From the NCBI RefSeq assembly GCF_003020125.1, contig NZ_PYFW01000001.1, forward strand, positions 2,089,974 through 2,153,973: 64,000 nt of DNA. Direction: 5' to 3'. The notes under the pieces were generated by a model. It saw only the letters and a list, made by a program, of their open reading frames with translations, was not told the DNA's origin and did no database searches. Positions 44,526 to 53,024 of the stretch are shown here, piece after piece (position 1 is the stretch's first letter; the number at the start of each line of letters is the position of its first letter). Source of the stretch: Bradyrhizobium sp. MOS003 (lineage in GTDB: Bacteria; Pseudomonadota; Alphaproteobacteria; Rhizobiales; Xanthobacteraceae). A program made the translations under genes and the position numbers.

Positions 44526-45316
44526 CCGCAGCTCTCGCTGAAGCCGCGACGCATCCCGCCGCTGGCGCCGCGCTCGACATCGAGCAGGTCAGCCACGCCT
44601 TCGACATCGACGGCGCGGAGTTGCCTGTTCTAAGCGACGTCAGCATCTCCGTCGAGCCGGGTGAATTCGTCGCGCTGCTCGGTCCCTCCGGTTGCGGCAA
44701 GTCGACCTTGCTGCGGCTGGTTGCCGGGCTCGATAAGCCGAAGGCGGGACGGTTGCGGGAAGACGACAGTCGCATCACGCGGCCGCATGCCTCCCGCGTC
44801 GTCGTGTTCCAGGATCCGACCCTGTTTCCCTGGCGGTCGGTCTGGGACAACGTCGCCCTGGGCCTCGAAGCCCAGGGCATTTTGAACAGCCAGCGTCACC
44901 GCGTCGATGCCGCGCTCGATCTCGTCGGGCTGGCCTCGTTCCGCAACGCCTATCCGCACCAGCTCTCCGGCGGCATGGCGCAGCGCGTCGCGCTCGCGCG
45001 TGCGCTGGTCAACGATCCCAAGATCCTGATCCTGGACGAGCCGCTCGGCAAGCTCGACTCGCTCACCCGCATCACCATGCAGGCCGAACTCGTCTCGCTC
45101 TGGCAGCGCAAGGGTTTTACCACGCTGCTCGTGACCCATGACGCCGAGGAAGCCCTCGTACTCGCCAACCGCGTCATCGTGTTCAGCGATCGTCCCGCAC
45201 GCGTGAAGGCCGACATTCGCGTCGACCGGCCCTATCCGCGCCATCGCGGCGATCCCTATCTGGCGAACCTGCGCCGCCAGATTCTCGGCCTGCTGGGATT
45301 GGACGCCACATGGTGA
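44519..45316 (+). CDS. Sulfonate-type ABC ATP-binding protein
   Basis: A 265-residue ATPase of the SsuB/TauB type. Walker A GPSGCGKSTLL, signature LSGGMAQRVALARAL and Walker B ILILDEPLGKLD are intact. It starts within the last codons of the permease gene and ends overlapping the acyl-CoA-dehydrogenase-type gene by 7 bases. It powers the one permease of this cluster. Confidence 0.92.
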   Translation: MVTAALAEAATHPAAGAALDIEQVSHAFDIDGAELPVLSDVSISVEPGEFVALLGPSGCGKSTLLRLVAGLDKPKAGRLREDDSRITRPHASRVVVFQDPTLFPWRSVWDNVALGLEAQGILNSQRHRVDAALDLVGLASFRNAYPHQLSGGMAQRVALARALVNDPKILILDEPLGKLDSLTRITMQAELVSLWQRKGFTTLLVTHDAEEALVLANRVIVFSDRPARVKADIRVDRPYPRHRGDPYLANLRRQILGLLGLDATW

Positions 45317-46482
45317 CATCTGCAGCCAAAGGGCGTACGGCCCGGAGCGAGCCCGATCACATCGCGGGTGCCGAAGCACTGGCCGAAGGTTTCGCGTCAC
45401 GCGCAGCCGAGCATGACCGTACCGGCAGCTTCCCCTTCGAGAACTTTCGCGAGCTGTCCGAAGCGGGCTTGCTGTCGCTGACCGTACCGGCCGCCTTTGG
45501 CGGGGCCGGAGCGGGCGCGCGATACGCAGCAAGTGTCCTCGGAATCATCGGCAAGGCCGATCCGTCGACCGCGCTGGTGCTGTCGATGCACTACATCAAT
45601 CATCTGGTGATGGCGCGCAGCCCGACCTGGCCGGCGCGGCTCTCGCGAAAACTCGCGCGCGAGAGCGTGGAGGGCCTCGCGCTTGTCAACGCGCTACGCG
45701 TCGAACCCGAGCTCGGCTCGCCCGCGCGCGGCGGCCTCCCGGCGACCATCGCGCGCCGCACCGGAACCGGTTGGTGCCTCTCCGGCCACAAGATCTATTC
45801 GACGGGGGCGCCGATCCTGAAATGGTATCTGGTCTGGGCCCGCACCGACGAGGTCGAGCCGCGCGTCGGCCAGTTCCTGGTGCCGGCGGGCCTGACGGGC
45901 GCGCGCATCGTCGAGACCTGGGACCATCACGGCCTGCGCGCCAGCGGCAGCCACGACGTCATCTTCGACGACGTCGTGATCCCGCTCGACGCCGAGATCG
46001 ATGTCCGCAAGCCCGCCGACTGGCGCGCGCCTGATCCGACCCAGTCGACCGTTCACACGCTCTTCGTCGCGGCGATCTATGACAGCGTTGCCCGTGCCGC
46101 GCGCGATTGGCTGATCACGTTCCTGAAGCAGCGCGTGCCCGCCAGCCTCGGCGCGCCGCTCGCAACCTTGGCGCGGACACAGGAGATCCTCGGCGCCATC
46201 GAGGCGCGACTCGCGGTCAATGCGCGGCTGATCGACACGTTCGCCCGCGACTTCGATGACGGGGTCGATCTCTCCAGCGGCGAGTCCAACGTCATCAAGC
46301 TCACGGTGACCAACAATGCGGTGGCGGTGGTCGAGGACGCCTTGTCGCTCACCGGCAATCACGGCCTATCTCGAGCCAATCCGCTGGAGCGGCACTATCG
46401 CGACGTGCTGTGCGGTCGCGTGCACACGCCGCAGGACGATTCCACGCGCACCGGCCTCGGCCGCGCTGCGCTCGGCCTCTAG
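45310..46482 (+). CDS. Acyl-CoA-dehydrogenase-fold flavoprotein (SfnB/DszC-like)
   Basis: A 390-residue protein of the acyl-CoA dehydrogenase fold, cytosolic. The middle beta domain (GHKIYSTGAPILKWYLVW, ETWDHHGLRASGSHDVIFDD) and the C-terminal helical bundle are present. Members of this fold in organosulfur clusters (SfnB, DszC, TdsC) act as two-component flavin monooxygenases instead of dehydrogenases. Being between an ABC importer and an SsuD-like enzyme supports that use. The substrate is unknown. It overlaps the ATPase by 7 bases. Confidence 0.85.
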   Translation: MVTSAAKGRTARSEPDHIAGAEALAEGFASRAAEHDRTGSFPFENFRELSEAGLLSLTVPAAFGGAGAGARYAASVLGIIGKADPSTALVLSMHYINHLVMARSPTWPARLSRKLARESVEGLALVNALRVEPELGSPARGGLPATIARRTGTGWCLSGHKIYSTGAPILKWYLVWARTDEVEPRVGQFLVPAGLTGARIVETWDHHGLRASGSHDVIFDDVVIPLDAEIDVRKPADWRAPDPTQSTVHTLFVAAIYDSVARAARDWLITFLKQRVPASLGAPLATLARTQEILGAIEARLAVNARLIDTFARDFDDGVDLSSGESNVIKLTVTNNAVAVVEDALSLTGNHGLSRANPLERHYRDVLCGRVHTPQDDSTRTGLGRAALGL

Positions 46483-46502
46483 ACATCAACAGGGAGACGA
46501 TC

Positions 46503-47603
46503 ATGTCGATCGAGTTCATCGGCTTCATCAGCAACAACAATTCCTCCGAGACCGTCGTCCGCGACGGTCCGATACTCAACCCCACCCATATCGAAACGGT
46601 GGCGAAGGCGCATGAGAACGCCGGCTTCGACCGTGCGCTGCTGGCGTTTCATTCGACGACGCCGGACAGTCTCCAGGTCGCCCAGCACGTCCTGAGTGTG
46701 ACCGACCGCCTCAACGTGCTGATCGCGCAGCGGCCGGGCTTCACCGCGCCGACGCTGCTGGCACGGCAATTCGCTGCGCTCGATCAGTTTTCTCGCGGCC
46801 GAGTTGCTCTGCACGTCATCACCGGCGGCAATGCCACCGAGCTTCGGCAGGACGGGAATACGCTCGACGACAAGGACGAACGCTACGCCCGCACCTCCGA
46901 ATTCCTCGACGTCCTCAAGCTCGAATGGACCAGCGACAAGCCGTTCAGCTACAAGGGCAGGTACTACCAGGTCGAGAACGGCTTCTCGCAGGTGAAGGCG
47001 TACCGGCCCGAGGGCATCCGCGTCTATTTCGGCGGCGCCTCGGATGCGGCAATCGACGTCGCCGGCAAGCACGCCGACACTTTTGCGCTGTGGGGCGAAT
47101 CCTACGCGCAGGTGCGCGACGTGACTTCGCGCGTTCACAATGCCGCCGCCCGGCAGGGCCGGCCGACGCCGCGCTTCAGCCTTTCGGTACGGCCGATCAT
47201 CGCGCCGACCGAGAAGCAGGCCTGGGAAAAGGCGGAGGAGATTCTGGCCCGTGCCACCGCGCTGCAGGACAAGACCGGCTATCGCAAGCCCGCCGGCGGC
47301 CAAGCCACCGCCGGTGCGCGGCGCCTGCTCGCGCTGGCCGATCAGGGCAGCCGGATCGACAAGCGGCTCTGGACCGAGATCGCAAAGCTCACGGGCGCCA
47401 ACAGCAACACCACGGCGCTGGTCGGCACGCCCGAGCAGGTCGCGGAAGTCTTCGGCGATTATTACGATCTCGGCATTAGCCATTTCCTGATCCGCGGCTT
47501 CGATCCGCTGATCGACGCCATCGAATATGGTCGTGAGCTGATTCCGCTGACGCGCGAGTTGATCGCCAGGCGTCAGGCCGTTCGCGGCGAGGCCGCGGAA
47601 TGA
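46503..47603 (+). CDS. LLM-class flavin monooxygenase (SsuD-like)
   Basis: A 366-residue luciferase-like monooxygenase. Compared with alkanesulfonate monooxygenase SsuD it keeps the layout: SGRVALHVITGGNATELRQDG near 100-120, YFGGASDAA and ADTFALWGE, the flavin- and sulfite-site neighbourhoods. It would release sulfite from a sulfonate or oxidise a sulfone, using reduced flavin. No flavin reductase is encoded nearby. ATG 46503 follows CAGGGAGACGATC. Its stop overlaps the next start in ATGA. Confidence 0.92.
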   Translation: MSIEFIGFISNNNSSETVVRDGPILNPTHIETVAKAHENAGFDRALLAFHSTTPDSLQVAQHVLSVTDRLNVLIAQRPGFTAPTLLARQFAALDQFSRGRVALHVITGGNATELRQDGNTLDDKDERYARTSEFLDVLKLEWTSDKPFSYKGRYYQVENGFSQVKAYRPEGIRVYFGGASDAAIDVAGKHADTFALWGESYAQVRDVTSRVHNAAARQGRPTPRFSLSVRPIIAPTEKQAWEKAEEILARATALQDKTGYRKPAGGQATAGARRLLALADQGSRIDKRLWTEIAKLTGANSNTTALVGTPEQVAEVFGDYYDLGISHFLIRGFDPLIDAIEYGRELIPLTRELIARRQAVRGEAAE

Positions 47604-48538
47604 TCCGCCTCATGCTGGCCGGCGCGCTGCTGTTCGGTTCGTTCGAGCTCGCGGCAGCGCAAACCACCTTGCGCGTCGGCGACCAGAAGGGCAATGCGCA
47701 GGCCGTAATGGAAGCGGCCGGCGTGCTCAAGGACGTGCCCTACAAGATCGAGTGGAAAGAGTTTCCGGCGGCAGCCCCGCTGCTGGAGGCGCTCAGCGCC
47801 GGCGCGATCGAGACCGGGCTCGTTGGCGATGCGCCCTTTACCTTCGCCGCCGCCTCCGGCGCGCCGGTGAAGGCGATCGCCGCGATCCGGCAGACGCGCG
47901 AGGGGCTCGCGATCCTCGTGCCGGAGAATTCGGGGATCAAGAGCTTTGCCGATCTGCGCGGAAAGAAGATCGCGACCGGCCGCGGCTCGATCGGCCATCA
48001 GCTGATCCTCGCCGCACTGGAGAAGAATGGCTGGGCCGCGAGCGATGTCCAGATCGCGTTCCTCGCGCCCTCCGACGCCAAGATCGCCTACCTGCAGGGT
48101 TCGGTCGATGCTTGGTCGACCTGGGAGCCCTATGTTAGCCAGGAGGAGGTGCTGTTCAAGTCACGGCGCATCATCACGTCTGAAGGCTTGACGCCGGGCC
48201 TCAGCTTCCAGGTGGCACGGCCTGATGCCATCAGGGACAAGCGTGCGGAGCTGACCGATTTCATCCGCCGCCTTACGACCGCGCGCGCATGGTCGCTGAA
48301 CAATATCGACAGCTATGCCGCCACCTGGGGCAGGCTGATGAACATCCCGGTCGCCGTGCCGCAGAACTGGCTCTCGCGCGCAAAGATCCGCATCGCGCCG
48401 ATCGACGACGGCGTGGTCGCGGATGAGCAGAGCACGATCGACCTGTATTTCCGCTGGGGCCTGATCAAGCAGAAGCTGGATGCAACGGAGATCGTGGATC
48501 GCTCGTTTGCCGATGCGATTGCGAAGGCGGGATTGTAG
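47600..48538 (+). CDS. Sulfonate-type ABC substrate-binding protein 3
   Basis: A 312-residue periplasmic binding protein of the SsuA type, paralogous to the one at 40957-41937 (shared LRVGDQKG, YKIEWxEFPAAAPxLEAL). The signal peptide is short (ends LAAAQ). It starts overlapping the SsuD-like stop in ATGA, closing the forward operon. Having SsuA-type binding proteins on both sides of one importer suggests two related ligands. Confidence 0.9.
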   Translation: MIRLMLAGALLFGSFELAAAQTTLRVGDQKGNAQAVMEAAGVLKDVPYKIEWKEFPAAAPLLEALSAGAIETGLVGDAPFTFAAASGAPVKAIAAIRQTREGLAILVPENSGIKSFADLRGKKIATGRGSIGHQLILAALEKNGWAASDVQIAFLAPSDAKIAYLQGSVDAWSTWEPYVSQEEVLFKSRRIITSEGLTPGLSFQVARPDAIRDKRAELTDFIRRLTTARAWSLNNIDSYAATWGRLMNIPVAVPQNWLSRAKIRIAPIDDGVVADEQSTIDLYFRWGLIKQKLDATEIVDRSFADAIAKAGL

Positions 48539-48910
48539 CGACACGCTCGTGTCCTGGACGCGGGTCTTCCCTTCTCCCCTTGCGGGAGAGGGTGGCTCGC
48601 CGCGATAGCGGCGAGGCGGGTGAGGGGTTCTCTCCGCGTGCGAACCTCTCACAACTGAATTCGCGGATGGATACCCCTCATCCGGCGCTTCGCGCCACCT
48701 TTTCCGACAAGGGGAGAAGGAAGAAACGCTCACGGACGCTTCAAGGACTCGTGAGGGAAGAGGGAGTTTCCAGCGCAATCGCCTTCCTCAAAACGTTCGT
48801 TCTGTATCCGGCACTCCCGATAATACCCTCATTGCTATTTGCACGACCTCCCTTGCGCCGCGCCCCATCCCGACAAAAATCACACAGACGACCACATCGG
48901 GAGACCGGCC
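48539..48910. other. 372 bp intergenic region carrying a mosaic repeat
   Basis: Downstream of the organosulfur operon and before the CmcJ-like gene. Most of it is the repeat element at 48570-48720. After it, the last 190 bp show no gene and must carry the promoter of the following gene. Confidence 0.6.
48570..48720. repeat. RIME-like mosaic intergenic element, copy 1
   Basis: Bounded by CCTTCTCCCCTTG (48570-48582) and CAAGGGGAGAAGG (48708-48720), a perfect 13 bp inverted repeat about 150 bp apart. Internal modules (GGCGCTTCGCGCC and GGTGAGGGGTTCTC) recur in the copy at 51417-51547. I recall such elements as widespread in rhizobial genomes. Confidence 0.75.
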
Positions 48911-49756
48911 ATGGGCCTGCAAGAAACAAAAATCGAATCGCTTCCCTTCGTCACCGCCGAACTCAATTATCTCGCCCCGACATCGGGCAAACCGCGCACC
49001 TACGCCTTCGATCCGCCTCCGGGTGAGCCCAAGAGCACGTCGCTGCCGGAGCCGCACCAGGTGCCGATTTTCGATGCGCGGCTGATCGCGCAGAACTTCT
49101 CGCTCGACCGTGAGGGCTTTGCGCTGGTGCGTCACCCGACGCGGGTCAAGGACTTCTACAACGACGAAGACGTGAGGAAAGTATATTATCCCGCCGTCGA
49201 GGCCTTCCTGCGCGCCACGCTGAAGGCCGACCGCGTTTTCATCTTCGACCATACCGTGCGCAGGCGCGTCGACGGCGCCGCCGACATTCGCGACGGCGGG
49301 CCGCGTCAGCCCGCAACGCGGGTCCATGTCGACCAGACCGCCGTCTCCGGCGCCAACCGCGTGCGCGAGCATCTGCCTGAGGAAGCCGAAGAGCTGCTGA
49401 AGGGCCGCGTGCAGGTGATCAATCTCTGGCGGCCGATCCGCGGCCCTTTGCGCGATTCACCGCTCGCCATGGCCGACGGCACCACCGTCGCGCCCGACGA
49501 TCTCGTGGCGTCCGACCTGATCTATCCCAACCGCCGCGGCGAGACCTATTCGGTGAAATACAATCCCGATCATCGCTGGTTCTATTTCCCCGAGATGACG
49601 CCGGACGAGGCGCTGCTGCTGAAGTGCTACGATTCCGCGACCGACGGCCGCACCCGCTTCGGGCCGCATACCGCCTTCGTCGATCCGACCACGCCCAGGG
49701 ATGCGGTGCCGCGCGAAAGCATCGAGGTGCGCACGCTGGTGTTCCACAGACAGTAA
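48911..49756 (+). CDS. CmcJ/NvfI-type Fe/2OG-like oxygenase
   Basis: A 281-residue protein of the CmcJ/NvfI oxidoreductase family, named after the 7-alpha-cephem methoxylation protein and a fungal dioxygenase. The metal motif HVD (H139, D141) is in TRVHVDQTAV; a distal HTAFVDPTTP follows near 255 and may give the third His. The body is otherwise typical in length. It is alone; the flanking RlpA-like gene starts 100 bp later. Substrate unknown, and it could be a decorating enzyme for a small molecule imported or made elsewhere. Confidence 0.85.
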   Translation: MGLQETKIESLPFVTAELNYLAPTSGKPRTYAFDPPPGEPKSTSLPEPHQVPIFDARLIAQNFSLDREGFALVRHPTRVKDFYNDEDVRKVYYPAVEAFLRATLKADRVFIFDHTVRRRVDGAADIRDGGPRQPATRVHVDQTAVSGANRVREHLPEEAEELLKGRVQVINLWRPIRGPLRDSPLAMADGTTVAPDDLVASDLIYPNRRGETYSVKYNPDHRWFYFPEMTPDEALLLKCYDSATDGRTRFGPHTAFVDPTTPRDAVPRESIEVRTLVFHRQ

Positions 49757-49798
49757 CAAAGAGTGATGCATTGCCAGGCATCCCCCGCAGTGCATCCC

Positions 49799-49824
49799 GG
49801 AACCAAAGGGAACAAATCCACGTT
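49799..49824 (+). promoter_or_regulatory. Candidate EcfG-type promoter (GGAAC-N17-CGTT)
   Basis: GGAAC (49799-49803) and CGTT (49821-49824) are 17 bases apart, a full match to the EcfG consensus. It lies 33 bp before the GTG start of the small RlpA-like gene. Confidence 0.65.
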
Positions 49825-49857
49825 GCAGCGCCGGGCAGGGCCACCGGGAGGGATGCC

Positions 49858-50169
49858 GTGCGAGCGCAGCCGACGCTATTGTTTTGTCTAGTTACTTTAT
49901 CGCTTTCTGCCTTTTCCGTCGCCCGTGCCGAAAGCGGGCTCGCGTCCTATTACAGCTACGCAAAGTCCGGCAAGGGTGAATTGACTTGCGCGCACCGGAC
50001 CCGCCCGTTCGGCAGCGTGCTCAAGGTCTCCTACAGCGGCCGCACAATAGAATGCCGCGTCAACGATCGCGGCCCCTTCATCCGCGGCCGCATCGTCGAT
50101 CTCTCGGTGCCGGCCGCCCGCGCGCTCGGCATGATGAGCGCCGGCGTGGTGCGGGTCTCCGTGGAATAA
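49858..50169 (+). CDS. Small exported RlpA-like double-psi beta-barrel protein
   Basis: A 103-residue exported protein starting with GTG behind GGGAGGGATGCC. Signal peptide 1-24 (ending VARA), then a lone DPBB: GLASYYSYAKSGKGELTC and CRVNDRGPFIRGRIVDLS. Two Cys (C44 and C66) could form a disulfide; there is no lipobox, unlike the RlpA-like lipoprotein at 29297. It probably binds or cuts peptidoglycan. A perfect EcfG-type promoter lies just upstream, suggesting induction in stress. Confidence 0.85.
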   Translation: MRAQPTLLFCLVTLSLSAFSVARAESGLASYYSYAKSGKGELTCAHRTRPFGSVLKVSYSGRTIECRVNDRGPFIRGRIVDLSVPAARALGMMSAGVVRVSVE

Positions 50170-50212
50170 GCCGTCCCGCGCGCTATAGTGCCGCCCAAAG
50201 CAAGGGGGCACT

Positions 50213-51382
50213 ATGGCAAGGATAAGGGTTGGGCTCGTCGGCTGCGGCTTCGTGTCGGAGCTGCATATGTACGCGTTCCGGCGTGTCTACGGCGTGGACG
50301 TCGAGGTCGCGGCGGTGGCTGCCCGCGGCGAACATGTCGTCGAATTCGCCGGCCGTCACGACATCCCGCGGGTCTATCGCAGCTTCTCGGATCTGATCGC
50401 GGATGCAGCTATCGACGTCGTCGACATCTGCACCCCGCCCAATCTCCATGCCGAAATGATCGTCGGTGCCATGCAGGCCGGCAAGCATGTCATCTGCGAA
50501 AAGCCGTTCGCCGGCTATTTCGGCCGCGAGGGCGATCCGCAGCCGATCGGCAGGCACGTGCCTAAGGCGCTGATGTACGAGCGCGTGATCGAGGAGATGG
50601 ACAGGACGCGCGCTGCGATCGAGCGCACCGGAAAGCTCTTCATGTATGCCGAGGACTGGATCTACGCGCCTGCGGTGACCAAGACCGCGGAGATCATCAG
50701 GGCGACGAAGGACAAGATTCTGTTCATGAAGGGCGAGGAGAGCCATTCCGGCTCGCACGCGGCCCACGCCGCGCAATGGGCGATGACCGGGGGCGGCTCG
50801 CTGATCCGCATGGGCTGCCATCCGCTCTCGGCGGTGCTGTATCTGAAGCAGGTGGAGGCGAAAGCGCGCGGCGAGAGCATCCGTGTCGCCAGCGTCACCG
50901 GGGATGTCGGCAACGTCACCGCCGGCCTCAAGCCCGAGGAGCGCGGCTACATCAAGGCCAATCCGCTCGACGTCGAGGATTGGGGCACGCTCACCGTCAC
51001 CTTCTCCGACGGCACCAAGGCCACCGTGTTCTCCGGCGACATGATCATGGGCGGCGTGCGCAACCTGGTCGAGACCTACACGTCCGGCGGCTCGCTGTTC
51101 GCCAACATCACGCCGAACAATCATCTGATGAGCTACCAGACCTCCGAAGAGAAGCTCGCCAGCGTCTACATCACCGAGAAGGTCGACCGCAAAACCGGCT
51201 GGCAGTATGTCTGCCTGGAGGAGGAATGGACGCGCGGCTATCTGCAGGAGATCCAGGACTTCATGGAATGCGTGGCGACTGGGCGGCAGCCGCTGTCCGA
51301 CCTCGCGCTGGCCTATGAGACGATCAAGGTGAACTACGCAGGGTACTGGGCGGCGGAGGAGGGGAGACGGGTGGTGTTGTAG
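50213..51382 (+). CDS. Gfo/Idh/MocA family oxidoreductase
   Basis: A 389-residue NAD(P)-dependent dehydrogenase, cytosolic. The Rossmann motif GLVGCGFVSELHM is at 7-19 and the catalytic CEKPFAGYFGRE region near 100 carries the lysine of EKP. The C-terminal substrate domain is full length. It acts on sugars, sugar acids or inositols; no sugar gene is adjacent. It starts after AAGGGGGCACT and converges with the orphan binding protein downstream. Confidence 0.9.
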   Translation: MARIRVGLVGCGFVSELHMYAFRRVYGVDVEVAAVAARGEHVVEFAGRHDIPRVYRSFSDLIADAAIDVVDICTPPNLHAEMIVGAMQAGKHVICEKPFAGYFGREGDPQPIGRHVPKALMYERVIEEMDRTRAAIERTGKLFMYAEDWIYAPAVTKTAEIIRATKDKILFMKGEESHSGSHAAHAAQWAMTGGGSLIRMGCHPLSAVLYLKQVEAKARGESIRVASVTGDVGNVTAGLKPEERGYIKANPLDVEDWGTLTVTFSDGTKATVFSGDMIMGGVRNLVETYTSGGSLFANITPNNHLMSYQTSEEKLASVYITEKVDRKTGWQYVCLEEEWTRGYLQEIQDFMECVATGRQPLSDLALAYETIKVNYAGYWAAEEGRRVVL

Positions 51383-51416
51383 GTCACCAAAGAGACACAG
51401 GCACGCTGCCATCCGT

Positions 51417-51547
51417 CTCCCCTTGTGGGAGAAGGTGGCGCGAAGCGCCGGATGAGGGGTCTCGGCGCGCTCGCTAAGAGTTGGACTCGCGGACAGAACC
51501 CCTCACCCGGCTTCGCTTTGCGAAGCCACCCTCTCCCACAAGGGGAG
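51417..51547. repeat. RIME-like mosaic intergenic element, copy 2
   Basis: Bounded by CTCCCCTTGTGGGAGA (51417-51432) and TCTCCCACAAGGGGAG (51532-51547), a perfect 16 bp inverted repeat. The interior contains GGCGCGAAGCGCC and CTCACCCGGCTTCGC, related to copy 1 at 48570. It lies between two convergent genes. Confidence 0.78.
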
Positions 51548-51565
51548 AGGGTGCACCGTCGTCGC

Positions 51566-52876
51566 TTACGCCCCGTAAGTCGATCCCTTCGGCAGGGGAA
51601 ACACCGGGTCCCGCGTCTTGATGTTGGTCGGCCACACCACCGAGATGTGCTCGCCCGCGTTCTGCATCACCACCGGGGTCGAGCGTTCGTTCTGGCCGGA
51701 CAGCGGCGTGCCCGGCGGGAAGAATTTCACGCCGTAGCCCTGGATGGTGCCGCCGGCGGGAATGTCGACGTCGAGCGCGGCCTTGCGGATGGCCTCCGGC
51801 TCGAAGCTGCCGTACTTTTCCTTGGCGACCGGCAGCACGTTGTTGAGCAGCAGCCAGGTCTGGTTGAAGCCCATCGAGCAGTGCGGCGGCACGTCGGTAG
51901 CCCCGGTCTTGGCCTGGTAGCGTGTGACCATGGTCTTGGTGAGATCGCCGATGCCCGGCGCGAGCTTGGCCGGATCGAGCAGCTGCGCCGGCACCGGGTC
52001 GATGTTGCAGAAATTGTCTATGTCGGGGCCGAAGGTGGCGCGCAGCTTGTCGAGCTGGCTGTAACCCGCGCCGGCGCCGAACAGCATCTTGAAACGCAAT
52101 CCGCTCTCGCGGGCCTGACGCAGGAACAGGGTGATGTCGGGGTTGTAGCCGGCGTGCGAGATCACATCGACCTTGGCGCGCTTGAGCTTGGTCACGAGCA
52201 CCGAGAGGTCGGGCGCGGACGCCGAATAGCCTTCGCGCAGCACAACCTGGATGCCGGCCTGCTTGGCATAGGCTTCGTCGGCTGCGGCAACGCCGACGCC
52301 ATAGGGGCCGTCTTCGTGGATCAGCGCAACCTTGACGTCCTTCGGCTCCATGCCGAGCTTGCCCTGCGCGTGCTCGGCGATGAAGCCGGCAAAGGCCTGG
52401 CCGTATTGATCGGAATGGATTTGCGCGCGAAACACGTATTGCAGGTTCTTGTCCTTGAACACGGCGGTCGAGACCGCGGTCGTGATCCAGAGGATTTTCT
52501 TCTGCTGCTCGACCTTTGCCGCCATGGGTACGGCGTGCGCGCTGGAATAGACGCCGTTGATGATGTCGATCTTTTCCTGGCTGATCAGCCGCTCGGCCTC
52601 GTTGATCGCAACGTCGGCCTTGCTCTGGGAGTCCGCCGCGACGGGCACGATCTTGGTCTTGCCGCCGATGCCGCCCTTCTCGTTGACGAGGTCGATGGCG
52701 ATCTGGGCGCCGACCGAGGAGGCGACCGAGCCGCCGGCGGCGAAGGGACCGGTGAGGTCGTAGATCAGGCCGATGCGCAAATTCTCGGCCTGTGCCTGGG
52801 CCCTGGTCCAATCGAGGCTGAGTGTGGCGGCGGCAGCCGCCGTACCCTTCAGCAGCTGCCTGCGTGAAGTTGGCAT
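51566..52876 (-). CDS. Orphan LivK-like ABC substrate-binding protein
   Basis: A 436-residue Peripla_BP_6 protein with a Tat-type signal (SRRQLLKGTAAAAATLSLDW). ATG 52876 follows GAGGGAGGATAGG. It is clearly paralogous to the binding protein of system 1 (16450) yet has no permease or ATPase nearby. It may deliver its ligand to one of the two complete importers in this window or to one elsewhere. Confidence 0.9.
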   Translation of the reverse strand: MPTSRRQLLKGTAAAAATLSLDWTRAQAQAENLRIGLIYDLTGPFAAGGSVASSVGAQIAIDLVNEKGGIGGKTKIVPVAADSQSKADVAINEAERLISQEKIDIINGVYSSAHAVPMAAKVEQQKKILWITTAVSTAVFKDKNLQYVFRAQIHSDQYGQAFAGFIAEHAQGKLGMEPKDVKVALIHEDGPYGVGVAAADEAYAKQAGIQVVLREGYSASAPDLSVLVTKLKRAKVDVISHAGYNPDITLFLRQARESGLRFKMLFGAGAGYSQLDKLRATFGPDIDNFCNIDPVPAQLLDPAKLAPGIGDLTKTMVTRYQAKTGATDVPPHCSMGFNQTWLLLNNVLPVAKEKYGSFEPEAIRKAALDVDIPAGGTIQGYGVKFFPPGTPLSGQNERSTPVVMQNAGEHISVVWPTNIKTRDPVFPLPKGSTYGA

Positions 52877-53024
52877 CCTATCCTCCCTCAAAACCGTCTT
52901 GTGACTTGTTGTTATTTTTTTGCGAAGTATGGGGAGGGGGACAGCGGAAAGTCAACATCGCGAAAGTCGGGTGCGCCGTAGAACGCAATTGCGAAATGAC
53001 GGAGAGGCCCGGCGAGATCGTGCG

